Source of the DNA: Candidatus Mediterraneibacter colneyensis
GTDB taxonomy: Bacteria > Bacillota > Clostridia > Lachnospirales > Lachnospiraceae
NCBI GenBank assembly: GCA_019114745.1
Contig: DXEY01000001.1
Location: 1-14,926 of the forward strand
Length of the DNA: 14,926 bases
Reading direction: 5' to 3'
Shown here: in pieces, positions 7,021-14,399 of the stretch
Layout: each line of letters starts with the position of its first letter
How positions within the stretch are numbered: the first letter of the stretch is position 1
Program-made: the position numbers and the translations under genes
The notes under the pieces: generated by a model
What the model was told of the DNA's origin: nothing
Database searches by the model: none
The model's input: only the letters and a program-made list of their open reading frames with translations

Positions 7021-9063
7021 ATGGGAAAAACAGTTTATATTGCAGAGAAGCCCAGCGTGGCTCAGGAATTTGCAAAGGCATTAAAACTAAAAGTAAGACG
7101 CGGCGACGGTTACCTGGAATCAGAGGAAGCAATCGTGACATGGTGCGTGGGGCATCTTGTGACGATGAGCTATCCGGAGGAATATGATCCGGCTCTGAAG
7201 AAGTGGAGGCTGGAGACCCTGCCGTTTATACCGGAAGAATTTAAATATGAAGTAATACCGTCTGCGGCAAAACAGTTCCGCATCGTGAGCGGGATCCTGA
7301 ACCGTGACGACGTGGATACGATCTACGTATGTACCGACTCCGGGAGAGAAGGAGAATATATCTACCGCCTTGTGGAACAGGAGGCGCACGTGGCGGGGAA
7401 ACGGCGTCTGAGAGTCTGGATCGACTCCCAGACGGAGGAAGAGATCCTCAGGGGGATCAAAGAGGCGAAGGACCTGTCAGAATATGATAATCTGAGCGCC
7501 TCCGCTTACCTCAGGGCGAAGGAAGACTACCTGATGGGGATCAACTTCTCCCGGCTGCTGACCCTGAAATATGGAAGCAGCATTTCCAGCTATCTGCACA
7601 CAAAGTATTCTGTGATCTCCGTAGGAAGGGTTATGACCTGTGTTCTGGGAATGGTAGTGCGAAGAGAGCGTGAGATCCGGGAATTTGTCAAAACACCTTT
7701 CTACCGCGTGATCAGCACTACAGATGCATCGGGAAAGACTTTTGAGGGCGAGTGGAGAGCGGTGAAAGGCTCCCGCTACTTTGAATCCTTTGACCTGTAT
7801 AAAGAGAACGGGTTCAAAGAACGGAAAAAAGCAGAAGAGCTGATCGCTTATCTGTCGGAGGAACAGCCGCTTACCTGCGTCATCGAGTCTGTTGCAAAAA
7901 AAACGGAGAAGAAGAATCCTCCGCTGCTGTACAATCTCGCGGAGCTCCAGAACGACTGCTCAAGGCGGTTTAAGATCAGCCCGGACGAGACGCTCCGCAT
8001 CGTGCAGGAACTGTACGAGAAGAAGCTGGTCACTTATCCGAGGACGGACGCCAGGGTACTGTCAACCGCCGTGGCAAAAGAGATCAGCCGTAACCTCAAC
8101 GGCCTGTCCAGATACGAGATGGCGGCTCCTTATCTGCAGGACATCCTGTCCTTTGGCAGCCATAAGAACCTTGCCAGAACGCGGTATGTCAATGACAGGC
8201 AGATCACAGACCACTATGCGATCATTCCCACAGGGCAGGGGCTTCCGGCGTTGAAATCGGTTTCCCACACCGCACATCAGGTATACGACCTGATCGTCCG
8301 GCGGTTTTTGAGTATCTTTTATCCGCCGGCGGTCTACCAGAAAGTATCGATCGTATCGAAGATGCGTGGAGAGAGTTTTTATTCCGGCTTTAAAGTGCTC
8401 TCGGAGGAGGGCTGGCTGAAAGTCGCGGGGACGCCGCAGGGAAAACGGCAGGCGAAAGGCGGGAATACTGAAAACGGCGAAACCGGACAGGACCAGGACC
8501 AGACGCTGGATACAGAGCTCTTTGCGATTATAAAGGGGCTGAAGAAAGGCAGCGTGCTCCCGGTATCGTCGCTGGATATCAGGGAAGGAGAGACATCCCC
8601 GCCGAAACGGTACAATTCGGGATCCATTATCCTTGCGATGGAGAACGCGGGACAGCTCATCGAGGATGAGGAACTGCGGGCGCAGATCAGGGGAAGCGGG
8701 ATCGGGACCAGCGCCACACGGGCTGAGATCCTGAAAAAGCTGATCAACATCAAATATCTGAAGCTGAATAAAAAGACGCAGATTATCACACCCGAACTCC
8801 AGGGGGAGATGGTATACGACGTAGTGGAGAACTCGATCAAGTCTCTTCTGAACCCGGAACTTACCGCAAGCTGGGAGAAAGGGCTTACTTATGTGGCAGA
8901 GGGCAGCATTACTCCAGAAGAGTATATGAAGAAGCTGGATCATTTTATCACAAGCAGAACAGCGGGCGTGAAAGGCCTCAACAATCAGTATCAGTTAAGA
9001 GCCTGCTATGATAAGGCGGCGGGTTTTTATAAAAAGGCCGGTAAACCGGCGGAAAGGAAGTAA
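7021..9063 (+). CDS. topB: DNA topoisomerase III (type IA)
   Basis: A 680-residue type IA topoisomerase, slightly longer than E. coli TopB (653). The TOPRIM domain is at the N terminus, with YIAEKPSVAQ (Glu9) and TDSGREGEYIYR (Asp106). The active-site Tyr339 lies in LVTYPRTDARVLS. The enzyme cuts one DNA strand, passes another and reseals it, and typically decatenates replication or recombination intermediates. In the acidic motif the usual second Asp of DxD is Gly108 (D-S-G-R-E-G). This D-x-G form also occurs in other Firmicute and element-borne TopB proteins, from memory. A hydrophilic stretch (about residues 475-500, with GNTENGETGQDQDQ) looks like a loop insertion. No zinc-finger cysteine clusters are seen at the C terminus. 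The ribosome site is weak: AGGAGAG (6992-6998) is 22 nt from ATG and only GAGA is closer. Confidence 0.94.
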   Translation: MGKTVYIAEKPSVAQEFAKALKLKVRRGDGYLESEEAIVTWCVGHLVTMSYPEEYDPALKKWRLETLPFIPEEFKYEVIPSAAKQFRIVSGILNRDDVDTIYVCTDSGREGEYIYRLVEQEAHVAGKRRLRVWIDSQTEEEILRGIKEAKDLSEYDNLSASAYLRAKEDYLMGINFSRLLTLKYGSSISSYLHTKYSVISVGRVMTCVLGMVVRREREIREFVKTPFYRVISTTDASGKTFEGEWRAVKGSRYFESFDLYKENGFKERKKAEELIAYLSEEQPLTCVIESVAKKTEKKNPPLLYNLAELQNDCSRRFKISPDETLRIVQELYEKKLVTYPRTDARVLSTAVAKEISRNLNGLSRYEMAAPYLQDILSFGSHKNLARTRYVNDRQITDHYAIIPTGQGLPALKSVSHTAHQVYDLIVRRFLSIFYPPAVYQKVSIVSKMRGESFYSGFKVLSEEGWLKVAGTPQGKRQAKGGNTENGETGQDQDQTLDTELFAIIKGLKKGSVLPVSSLDIREGETSPPKRYNSGSIILAMENAGQLIEDEELRAQIRGSGIGTSATRAEILKKLINIKYLKLNKKTQIITPELQGEMVYDVVENSIKSLLNPELTASWEKGLTYVAEGSITPEEYMKKLDHFITSRTAGVKGLNNQYQLRACYDKAAGFYKKAGKPAERK

Positions 9064-9069
9064 GAGAAC

Positions 9070-9750
9070 ATGGAAGCATTGACAGTAAAGGAACTCTATA
9101 CACTCGAGGAGACGATCGCGAGGGATATTTTTGAAGGGGTTACCTATCCCTGGGAAGTCCTGCCGAAGATCAGCGCCTTTATCGTAGAACTTGGCAATAC
9201 GCTGAGCGAAGATGAGTACGAGAAGCGCGGTGAGAATATCTGGATCGCGAAATCCGCGAAAGTGGCTCCTACCGCTTATATCAACGGTCCGGCAATCATC
9301 GGGAAGGAGGCGGAAGTACGCCACTGCGCATTTATCCGCGGCAACGCGATCGTCGGGGAAGGCGCAGTCGTAGGAAATTCTACGGAGCTGAAAAACGTGA
9401 TCCTTTTCAATAAAGTACAGGTTCCGCATTACAATTACGTAGGCGATTCCATTCTGGGATACAAGTCTCATATGGGCGCCGGCTCCATTACTTCCAATGT
9501 GAAGTCGGATAAGAAGCTGGTTGTCGTAAAGACTCCGGAAGGGAATATCGAGACAGGTATGAAGAAGTTCGGAGCTATGCTCGGAGATGAAGTTGAGGTC
9601 GGATGTGGAAGCGTCCTGAACCCGGGCTCTGTTGTGGGAAGACGCAGCAATATTTATCCGCTGTCGTCTGTGCGCGGCTTCGTACCGGCAAACAGCATCT
9701 ACAAAAAGCAGGGCGAAGTAGTAGAGAAGCAGCAGGAAGGTCATATTTAA
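9070..9750 (+). CDS. Left-handed beta-helix protein related to the GlmU C-terminal domain
   Basis: This 226-residue protein has hexapeptide repeats from about residue 59 to 205 (for example IWIAKSAKVAPTAYI, IIGKEAEVRHC, IVGEGAVVGNSTELKN). That is the left-handed beta-helix fold of acyl- and acetyltransferases. The middle (residues 94-150) follows the acetyltransferase part of GlmU, with VPHYNYVGDSILG (His120 at the position of the GlmU catalytic His) and GAGSITSNV. The GlmU uridylyltransferase domain is absent, replaced by a 50-residue helical N terminus (KELYTLEETIARDIFEG). Such proteins are often labelled UDP-N-acetylglucosamine pyrophosphorylase, which is unlikely here because that domain is missing. 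A cytoplasmic sugar or nucleotide-sugar acyltransferase is the better guess, with the substrate unknown. It starts 6 nt after topB and is the last gene before the terminator at 9778. Confidence 0.8.
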   Translation: MEALTVKELYTLEETIARDIFEGVTYPWEVLPKISAFIVELGNTLSEDEYEKRGENIWIAKSAKVAPTAYINGPAIIGKEAEVRHCAFIRGNAIVGEGAVVGNSTELKNVILFNKVQVPHYNYVGDSILGYKSHMGAGSITSNVKSDKKLVVVKTPEGNIETGMKKFGAMLGDEVEVGCGSVLNPGSVVGRRSNIYPLSSVRGFVPANSIYKKQGEVVEKQQEGHI

Positions 9751-9761
9751 CATTTTTTAAG

Positions 9762-9790
9762 TTGACAAATAAAAAAGAATCTCGTATTAT
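9762..9790 (+). promoter_or_regulatory. Strong sigma-A promoter of the ABC exporter-mgsA operon
   Basis: A perfect TTGACA (9762-9767) is followed after exactly 17 nt by TATTAT (9785-9790). This is the best canonical promoter in the window. The -10 lies within the left arm of the terminator hairpin at 9778-9828, and the start point (about 9797) falls at the end of that arm, next to the loop. Confidence 0.8.
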
Positions 9791-9828
9791 TGTATTAAAT
9801 TACTAATACAGTAATGCGAGATTTTTCT
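9778..9828 (+). terminator. Long intrinsic terminator ending the patatin-to-LbH operon
   Basis: AATCTCG-T-ATTA-T-TGTATTA (9778-9797) pairs with TAATACA-G-TAAT-G-CGAGATT (9804-9823). The result is a 20-position stem with two G-U wobbles and a 6-nt loop, followed by TTTTTCTG. It lies 28 nt after the last gene of the preceding operon. The wobbles pair only in plus-strand RNA, so the hairpin serves rightward transcription. Confidence 0.85.
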
Positions 9829-9873
9829 GTCATACTGACGGCTTAAAACGGATTCTCGCGGACAGGAGGCATT

Positions 9874-10572
9874 ATGTTAGAGATACAGAAGTTAAGTAAA
9901 TCCTATGGCAGCAGCCTGGCAGTGGACGACGTGACATTTACGGTACCCGGCGGACAGGTTGGGATCCTTTTAGGTCCGAACGGCGCAGGAAAGTCTACGA
10001 TCATCAAGAGCATTGCCGGCCTGCTCCGGTATAAAGGGATGATCCGTATTGAGGGGCTGCCTGCCCGGACTCTGGAAGCGAAGAAAGTGTTTGCTTATGT
10101 ACCGGAGATCCCGAATATGTTTGATGCGCTGACGGTGCGCGAGCATGTGGAATATGTGCGTATGGCGTACAGCAGCGATATCACGGATGAAGAGGTAGAA
10201 GAGATCTTAAAGGAATTTGAGATGGACGACAAACAGGATAAACTGGGGAATGAACTGTCCAAAGGTATGATGCAGAAGGTGAGTATCTGCTGCGCCCTCG
10301 CGGTGAAGCCGAAGGTGATCCTTCTCGATGAGCCGATGGTAGGACTGGATCCTGCGGCGATCAAGACGCTCAAGGAGGTCGTACTCCGTTTGAGGGATCA
10401 GGGCGTTACCGTGCTGATCAGCACGCATATGCTGGAGATGGTGGAAGAACTGTGGGATATCATGTTTGTCATGGAAAAAGGCAAAATCATCGGTTCTTAT
10501 ACAAAAGAAGATGCGAGAGGACGCGATCTGGACGATCTGTTCTTCGCGATGACAGGCGGTGAAAAAGAATGA
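9874..10572 (+). CDS. ABC transporter ATP-binding protein
   Basis: A 232-residue single ABC domain. Walker A is GPNGAGKST (34-42), the signature is LSKGM (128-132), Walker B is VILLDEP (148-154), and the H-loop His185 lies in ISTHML. It belongs to the ABC-2/CcmA-like exporter ATPases. In this group LSKGM-type signatures are common, and Glu is often found where classical importers have the Q-loop Gln (here YVPEIP). It should energise the membrane protein encoded directly downstream, whose start codon overlaps its stop (ATGA at 10569-10572). A strong ribosome site (ACAGGAGG) precedes the ATG. The transported substrate cannot be read from the sequence. Confidence 0.93.
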   Translation: MLEIQKLSKSYGSSLAVDDVTFTVPGGQVGILLGPNGAGKSTIIKSIAGLLRYKGMIRIEGLPARTLEAKKVFAYVPEIPNMFDALTVREHVEYVRMAYSSDITDEEVEEILKEFEMDDKQDKLGNELSKGMMQKVSICCALAVKPKVILLDEPMVGLDPAAIKTLKEVVLRLRDQGVTVLISTHMLEMVEELWDIMFVMEKGKIIGSYTKEDARGRDLDDLFFAMTGGEKE

Positions 10573-12143
10573 AGGCGCTGATCTATCTTACAAAACGGAG
10601 TTTTATCAATAACCTCAGGCGTGCAGTTAAAAAGCCGACTACGCTGCTCGCCCTGATTTTCGGTATCGCCTATGGCATTTTTATCATTGTGACCCTGGGC
10701 GGAGCAGCGGTCGGGATACGGATCAACTCTCCCCGCGGGCTGGTGATCATTCTGACGATCTGGAGCATCTATATTACTTTGGGAAACTTTATGAGTTACT
10801 CTTCCCGAAAAGGAATCATATTCCGACCGGCACATGCCCATTTTGTCTTTACAGCGCCCGTCAGCCCGAAACTGGTGCTTCTGAACAGTGCGTGGATGAA
10901 CTATCTGTTATCGCTGATCATCTGGCTTGTCCTGTCGGTGGGAGCGCTCACGGTATTCCAGGTGCCGCTGATCCGTGTGCTGCTGCTTTTCCTGAGCGGC
11001 TGCGTGCTGGAACTGGCGCTGGAAGTGTCGCTTATGGTGTTCCTGTATACGAATGACAGCCTTCCGGAAAAACTGATGAAAGGGATCCGGCTTGTGCTCA
11101 AGGTGTTCCTTGTGGCATTTACCCTGCTTGTTGTCCTTTATTTCCGGAGAAACGGCCTTACTGTAGAGAGCGCGCTGGCATTTGTTGACTGGCCGGTACT
11201 GCAGATGCTCCCGGTGGTCGGATGGCAGATCGCGGTATTCCGTCTGATCCTGCTCGGCCCGACGACTGTAAATCTGGTTTGTACCGTGTTGTATCTCATT
11301 ACAGCTGCCGTATCAGTGGCTGCCGCACTCCGGATGAAATGTGACGGAGGGTATTATGAGGAGGCGGCAAAATTTGCCGACGATTACGCGGAAATCAAAA
11401 AGCGCCAGAAGAACGGCGAGATGGTCATGGGGATCGGAGGAAAGAAAAAATTCCGGCGTGTCCGCGACAAGATCACGGGAAAAGGTGCGAAAGCGGTTTT
11501 CTACAGGCAGCTTCTTGAGTACAGGAAGGAAAAGTTCTTTTTCTTTGACAAGATCACGCTGATCGCGATCGTGATCGCCGCAGTGTTCTCCTATGCCCTG
11601 AGCGATTCCGCGCGGGAGTTCGGAATCCCCCAGATCTTCCTGCTGGGAGTCGTGGCATATATGACGCTGGTGATGAGCGGATATCTGGGCAAATGGGAGA
11701 GTGAGCTGAAGAGCCCGTATCTGTTCCTGATACCGGACAGCTCGTTTAAAAAGATGTGGTATGCGACACTGGCAGACCATATCAAATCGTTCATAGACGG
11801 ATGCATCATCTGCATTCCGATCGGGATTTTCTGGGGTGTGGCTGTGCCGGATATCATATACTGTGTCCTGATCTATACGGTACTCCAGGCAGACCGGATC
11901 TATACGATGGTGATCTGTCAGTGCCTTTTGGGCGATGTGTTCGGAAAGACGGGGCAGAACCTTCTCAGGATGTCCGTGCAGATGGCTCTTCTGGGACTGG
12001 GAGCAGTAGTTGCGGTTCTCGTCGGAATGTTTGTAAATATAAATTTCATCTTTCCAATCGTACTTGTTTATAGTATTATGGTTACAGTGGCAATGGGAGT
12101 TCTGGCTTCCATGCGTTTTGAAACCATGGAGCAGATGGTTTGA
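10569..12143 (+). CDS. ABC exporter membrane protein (PF16962-like)
   Basis: A 524-residue integral membrane protein arranged as two hydrophobic halves. Segments lie near residues 24-50, 57-78, 110-133, 136-160, 175-192 and 232-254, then 328-345, 356-376, 408-440, 470-490 and 495-513. A charged cytoplasmic stretch between them (about 257-327, with KFADDYAEIKKRQK) is predicted to be soluble. Blocks such as FRPAHAHFVFTAPVSPK and KSPYLFLIPDSSFKKMWY fit the family called putative ABC exporter in Firmicutes. The start codon overlaps the ATPase stop, so the two are translationally coupled and form one transporter. Family members are poorly characterised and no substrate is known. mgsA follows 26 nt downstream. 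Confidence 0.85.
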   Translation: MKALIYLTKRSFINNLRRAVKKPTTLLALIFGIAYGIFIIVTLGGAAVGIRINSPRGLVIILTIWSIYITLGNFMSYSSRKGIIFRPAHAHFVFTAPVSPKLVLLNSAWMNYLLSLIIWLVLSVGALTVFQVPLIRVLLLFLSGCVLELALEVSLMVFLYTNDSLPEKLMKGIRLVLKVFLVAFTLLVVLYFRRNGLTVESALAFVDWPVLQMLPVVGWQIAVFRLILLGPTTVNLVCTVLYLITAAVSVAAALRMKCDGGYYEEAAKFADDYAEIKKRQKNGEMVMGIGGKKKFRRVRDKITGKGAKAVFYRQLLEYRKEKFFFFDKITLIAIVIAAVFSYALSDSAREFGIPQIFLLGVVAYMTLVMSGYLGKWESELKSPYLFLIPDSSFKKMWYATLADHIKSFIDGCIICIPIGIFWGVAVPDIIYCVLIYTVLQADRIYTMVICQCLLGDVFGKTGQNLLRMSVQMALLGLGAVVAVLVGMFVNINFIFPIVLVYSIMVTVAMGVLASMRFETMEQMV

Positions 12144-12169
12144 TTTTTACTGACAGGAGGCGTGAGCTT

Positions 12170-12646
12170 ATGCTGGACGACAACTATGTGACAATGGAGA
12201 TCGAGAAAACGAAACATATTGCGCTTGTGGCACATGACGGGAAGAAAAAGGAACTTGTAGAGTGGTGCGATAAGAATAAGGAGATACTGAAAAGCCACTT
12301 CCTCTGCGGGACAGGGACGACGGCAAGACTGATCGCAGAGCGTACCGGCCTTCCGGTAAAAGGATACTGCAGCGGCCCGCTTGGCGGAGACCAGCAGATC
12401 GGCGCTAAGATCGTGGAAGGACAGATCGATTTTATGATCTTCTTATGGGATCCGCTGGAGGCGCAGCCCCACGACCCGGATGTAAAGGCGCTGCTCCGCA
12501 TTGCTGTCGTATATGATATCCCGATCGCAAACAATCTTGCTACCGCTGATTTTATGCTGCATTCCAAATATATGGATGAACCATACAGCAGGCAGATCGA
12601 GAATTTCAACAAGACAATCATGGACAGAGTCGAGCAGATGAAATAA
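12170..12646 (+). CDS. mgsA: Methylglyoxal synthase
   Basis: A 158-residue protein of the usual MgsA length. It has the full set of conserved blocks: ALVAHDGKK (His22), CGTGTTARLI phosphate loop, SGPLGGDQQIG with catalytic Asp74, and LWDPLEAQPHDPDVKALLR with His101. The enzyme turns dihydroxyacetone phosphate into methylglyoxal and phosphate, a glycolytic bypass that releases phosphate when sugar phosphates build up. The start is ATG 12170, because AGGAGG (12155-12160) lies 9 nt before it; the in-frame TTG at 12140 overlaps the exporter gene and has no ribosome site. It is apparently co-transcribed with the upstream ABC exporter. No glyoxalase gene is seen in the window. Confidence 0.96.
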   Translation: MLDDNYVTMEIEKTKHIALVAHDGKKKELVEWCDKNKEILKSHFLCGTGTTARLIAERTGLPVKGYCSGPLGGDQQIGAKIVEGQIDFMIFLWDPLEAQPHDPDVKALLRIAVVYDIPIANNLATADFMLHSKYMDEPYSRQIENFNKTIMDRVEQMK

Positions 12647-12671
12647 TGGGCATTATCTTTTACAAAAACAA

Positions 12672-12701
12672 TTGACACGGGCGCTATGCCCGTGTTATTC
12701 T
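12672..12701 (+). promoter_or_regulatory. Promoter of the sodium:solute symporter gene
   Basis: A perfect TTGACA (12672-12677) and TATTCT (12696-12701) are separated by 18 nt. TGT directly before the -10 makes an extended -10 element. The spacer is almost entirely filled by the arms and loop of the hairpin at 12675-12695. Transcription would start near 12708. Confidence 0.6.
12675..12701 (+). terminator. Probable intrinsic terminator after mgsA, inside the next promoter
   Basis: ACACGGGC (12675-12682) and GCCCGTGT (12688-12695) form a perfect GC-rich 8-bp stem with a 5-nt loop, 28 nt after the mgsA stop. The tail TATTCTAT is only moderately T-rich, so termination may be partial. The stem lies between the -35 and -10 of the symporter promoter. 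Confidence 0.6.
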
Positions 12702-12720
12702 ATGGCAGAAAACTTTAATA

Positions 12721-12743
12721 CTTTAAAGCGTAACGCTTTAAAG
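12721..12743. promoter_or_regulatory. Perfect palindrome in the symporter leader, candidate operator
   Basis: CTTTAAAGCG-TAA-CGCTTTAAAG is a perfect 10-bp inverted repeat with a 3-bp centre, about 13-35 nt downstream of the inferred start point. There is no T-run after it, so it is not a terminator. Its size and position suit a repressor operator. It could also fold as an RNA hairpin in the 5' leader. The regulator is unknown and none is encoded nearby. Confidence 0.55.
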
Positions 12744-12786
12744 CAGATAAGCAAATTACAGTAAACAGGAAAGATGAGGATGAGAG

Positions 12787-14313
12787 ATGGAAATTAAGAT
12801 TGCAATGCTTGTTATCTTCTTTGCGGTTATGGTAATCGTCGGGGTTTATGCCCGGCGCCATGCGGGAAGCGTGGACGGTTTTGTGCTGGGAGGACGGTCG
12901 GTGGGACCATGGCTTACGGCATTTGCCTACGGCACATCCTATTTTTCAGCGGTGGTTTTTGTTGGATATGCCGGGCAGTTCGGCTGGAAATACGGGATTG
13001 CCAGCACATGGATCGGAATCGGGAATGCGGTGATCGGCAGTCTGCTTGCATGGGTTGTCCTCGGAAGAAGGACAAAGATCATGACCCAGCATCTGGGCTC
13101 AAAGACGATGCCTGATTTCTTTGGAGAGAGGTACAACAGCAAAGCGCTGAAGATTGCAGCTTCTGCGATCGTATTTGTGTTCCTGATCCCGTATACGGCG
13201 TCGGTATACAACGGTCTTTCCCGGCTTTTTGAAATGGCGTTCAATATTCCCTATACCTGGTGTGTGATCGCCATGGCAGTTTTTACTGCGTTCTATGTGA
13301 TATTAGGAGGTTATATGGCTACAGCGATCAATGACTTTATCCAGGGGATCATTATGCTGATCGGAATTGTCGCTGTGATCGCCGCTGTGTTAAACGGACA
13401 GGGCGGATTTATGAATGCGGTGGCAGAGATGGCGCAGATCCCAAGCGACGCAGCAGTGACGCAGGGACAGCCGGGGGCGTTTACCTCCTTTTTCGGCCCT
13501 GATCCGCTGAACCTCCTTGGGGTCGTTATCCTGACTTCGCTTGGAACATGGGGTCTGCCCCAGATGATCGGAAAATTCTATGCGATCCGGGACGAAAAGT
13601 CGATCAATACAGGAACCGTGATCTCTACTCTTTTTGCTGTTGTTGTGTCCGGCGGCTGTTATTTCCTCGGCGGGTTCGCCAGGCTGTTTGACAGTCCGGA
13701 AATTTATGACGGGACGGGAGCTGTTGTCTATGACAGTATCATCCCCCATATGCTCTCCGCACTGCCGGATATCCTGATCGGTATCGTAGTGGTACTGGTA
13801 TTGTCTGCGTCTATGTCTACCCTGTCATCCCTTGTGCTGACTTCGAGCTCCACGATGACGCTGGATCTGTTAAAGGACAATATTATGAAGAATATGAGTG
13901 AAAAGAAACAGATCGTGACGATGCAGATCCTGATCGTATTTTTCCTTGTCGTATCTGTCGTGATCGCCCTGGATCCGCCCACATTTATCGCGCAGCTCAT
14001 GGGAATCTCGTGGGGAGCGCTGGCAGGAGCCTTTCTGGCGCCGTTCCTGTACGGGCTGTACTGGAAGGGCGTAACCCGCGCAGGCGTCTGGGCAGGTTTT
14101 ATTGCCGGAGTGGGCCTGACCGTATCCAATCTGTTCATCGGATTTATCGAGTCTGCGATCAATGCCGGGGCTGCGGCGATGGCGGCGGGTCTGATCGTCG
14201 TCCCGGTGGTCAGCCTGCTTACCCCGAAACTGGAAAAGAAGAGAGTAGATGATATTTTCACATGTTATGATGAGAAAGTGACGATATCGCGGAAGCGGTC
14301 GCTTCAGGAATAG
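12787..14313 (+). CDS. Sodium:solute symporter (SSS family)
   Basis: A 508-residue, very hydrophobic protein with about 13 membrane segments, the normal SSS size. The early block VDGFVLGGRSVGPWLTAFA (about 29-47) and the signature LGGYMATAINDFIQGIIM (173-190) are typical of the family. SASMSTLSSLVLTSSS (340-355) matches the TM8 stretch whose Ser-Thr pair binds sodium in PutP (here Ser344 and Thr345). It should import a small solute using the sodium gradient. The nearest remembered relatives are PutP- and PanF-like carriers, but the substrate cannot be assigned. It has its own promoter and a palindrome in the leader, so it is regulated separately from mgsA. The ribosome site is GAGGA (12776-12780), 6 nt before the ATG. 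Confidence 0.92.
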   Translation: MEIKIAMLVIFFAVMVIVGVYARRHAGSVDGFVLGGRSVGPWLTAFAYGTSYFSAVVFVGYAGQFGWKYGIASTWIGIGNAVIGSLLAWVVLGRRTKIMTQHLGSKTMPDFFGERYNSKALKIAASAIVFVFLIPYTASVYNGLSRLFEMAFNIPYTWCVIAMAVFTAFYVILGGYMATAINDFIQGIIMLIGIVAVIAAVLNGQGGFMNAVAEMAQIPSDAAVTQGQPGAFTSFFGPDPLNLLGVVILTSLGTWGLPQMIGKFYAIRDEKSINTGTVISTLFAVVVSGGCYFLGGFARLFDSPEIYDGTGAVVYDSIIPHMLSALPDILIGIVVVLVLSASMSTLSSLVLTSSSTMTLDLLKDNIMKNMSEKKQIVTMQILIVFFLVVSVVIALDPPTFIAQLMGISWGALAGAFLAPFLYGLYWKGVTRAGVWAGFIAGVGLTVSNLFIGFIESAINAGAAAMAAGLIVVPVVSLLTPKLEKKRVDDIFTCYDEKVTISRKRSLQE

Positions 14314-14320
14314 GAGCAAT

Positions 14321-14394
14321 AAGATATAGAAAAGAAAACCGGAAGAATTTCCGCTCAGCAGGCGGATCTCTTCCGGTTTTTTCTGTCATATCTT
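14321..14394. terminator. Large bidirectional terminator between symporter and ferritin genes
   Basis: AAAACCGGAAGA (14335-14346) pairs perfectly with TCTTCCGGTTTT (14369-14380), and TCCGC/GCGGA pair inside with a 7-nt loop. A T-run follows on the right and an A-run lies on the left, so it works in both directions. Outer arms AAGATAT (14321-14327) and ATATCTT (14388-14394) extend the symmetry. It separates two convergent genes, lying 7 nt after one stop and 5 nt after the other. Confidence 0.9.
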
Positions 14395-14399
14395 ATATT

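Noticed and set aside
12721..12743. Palindrome after mgsA as the mgsA terminator
   Set aside because: It is not followed by a T-run, and the GC-rich hairpin at 12675-12695 is closer to the stop and better suited.
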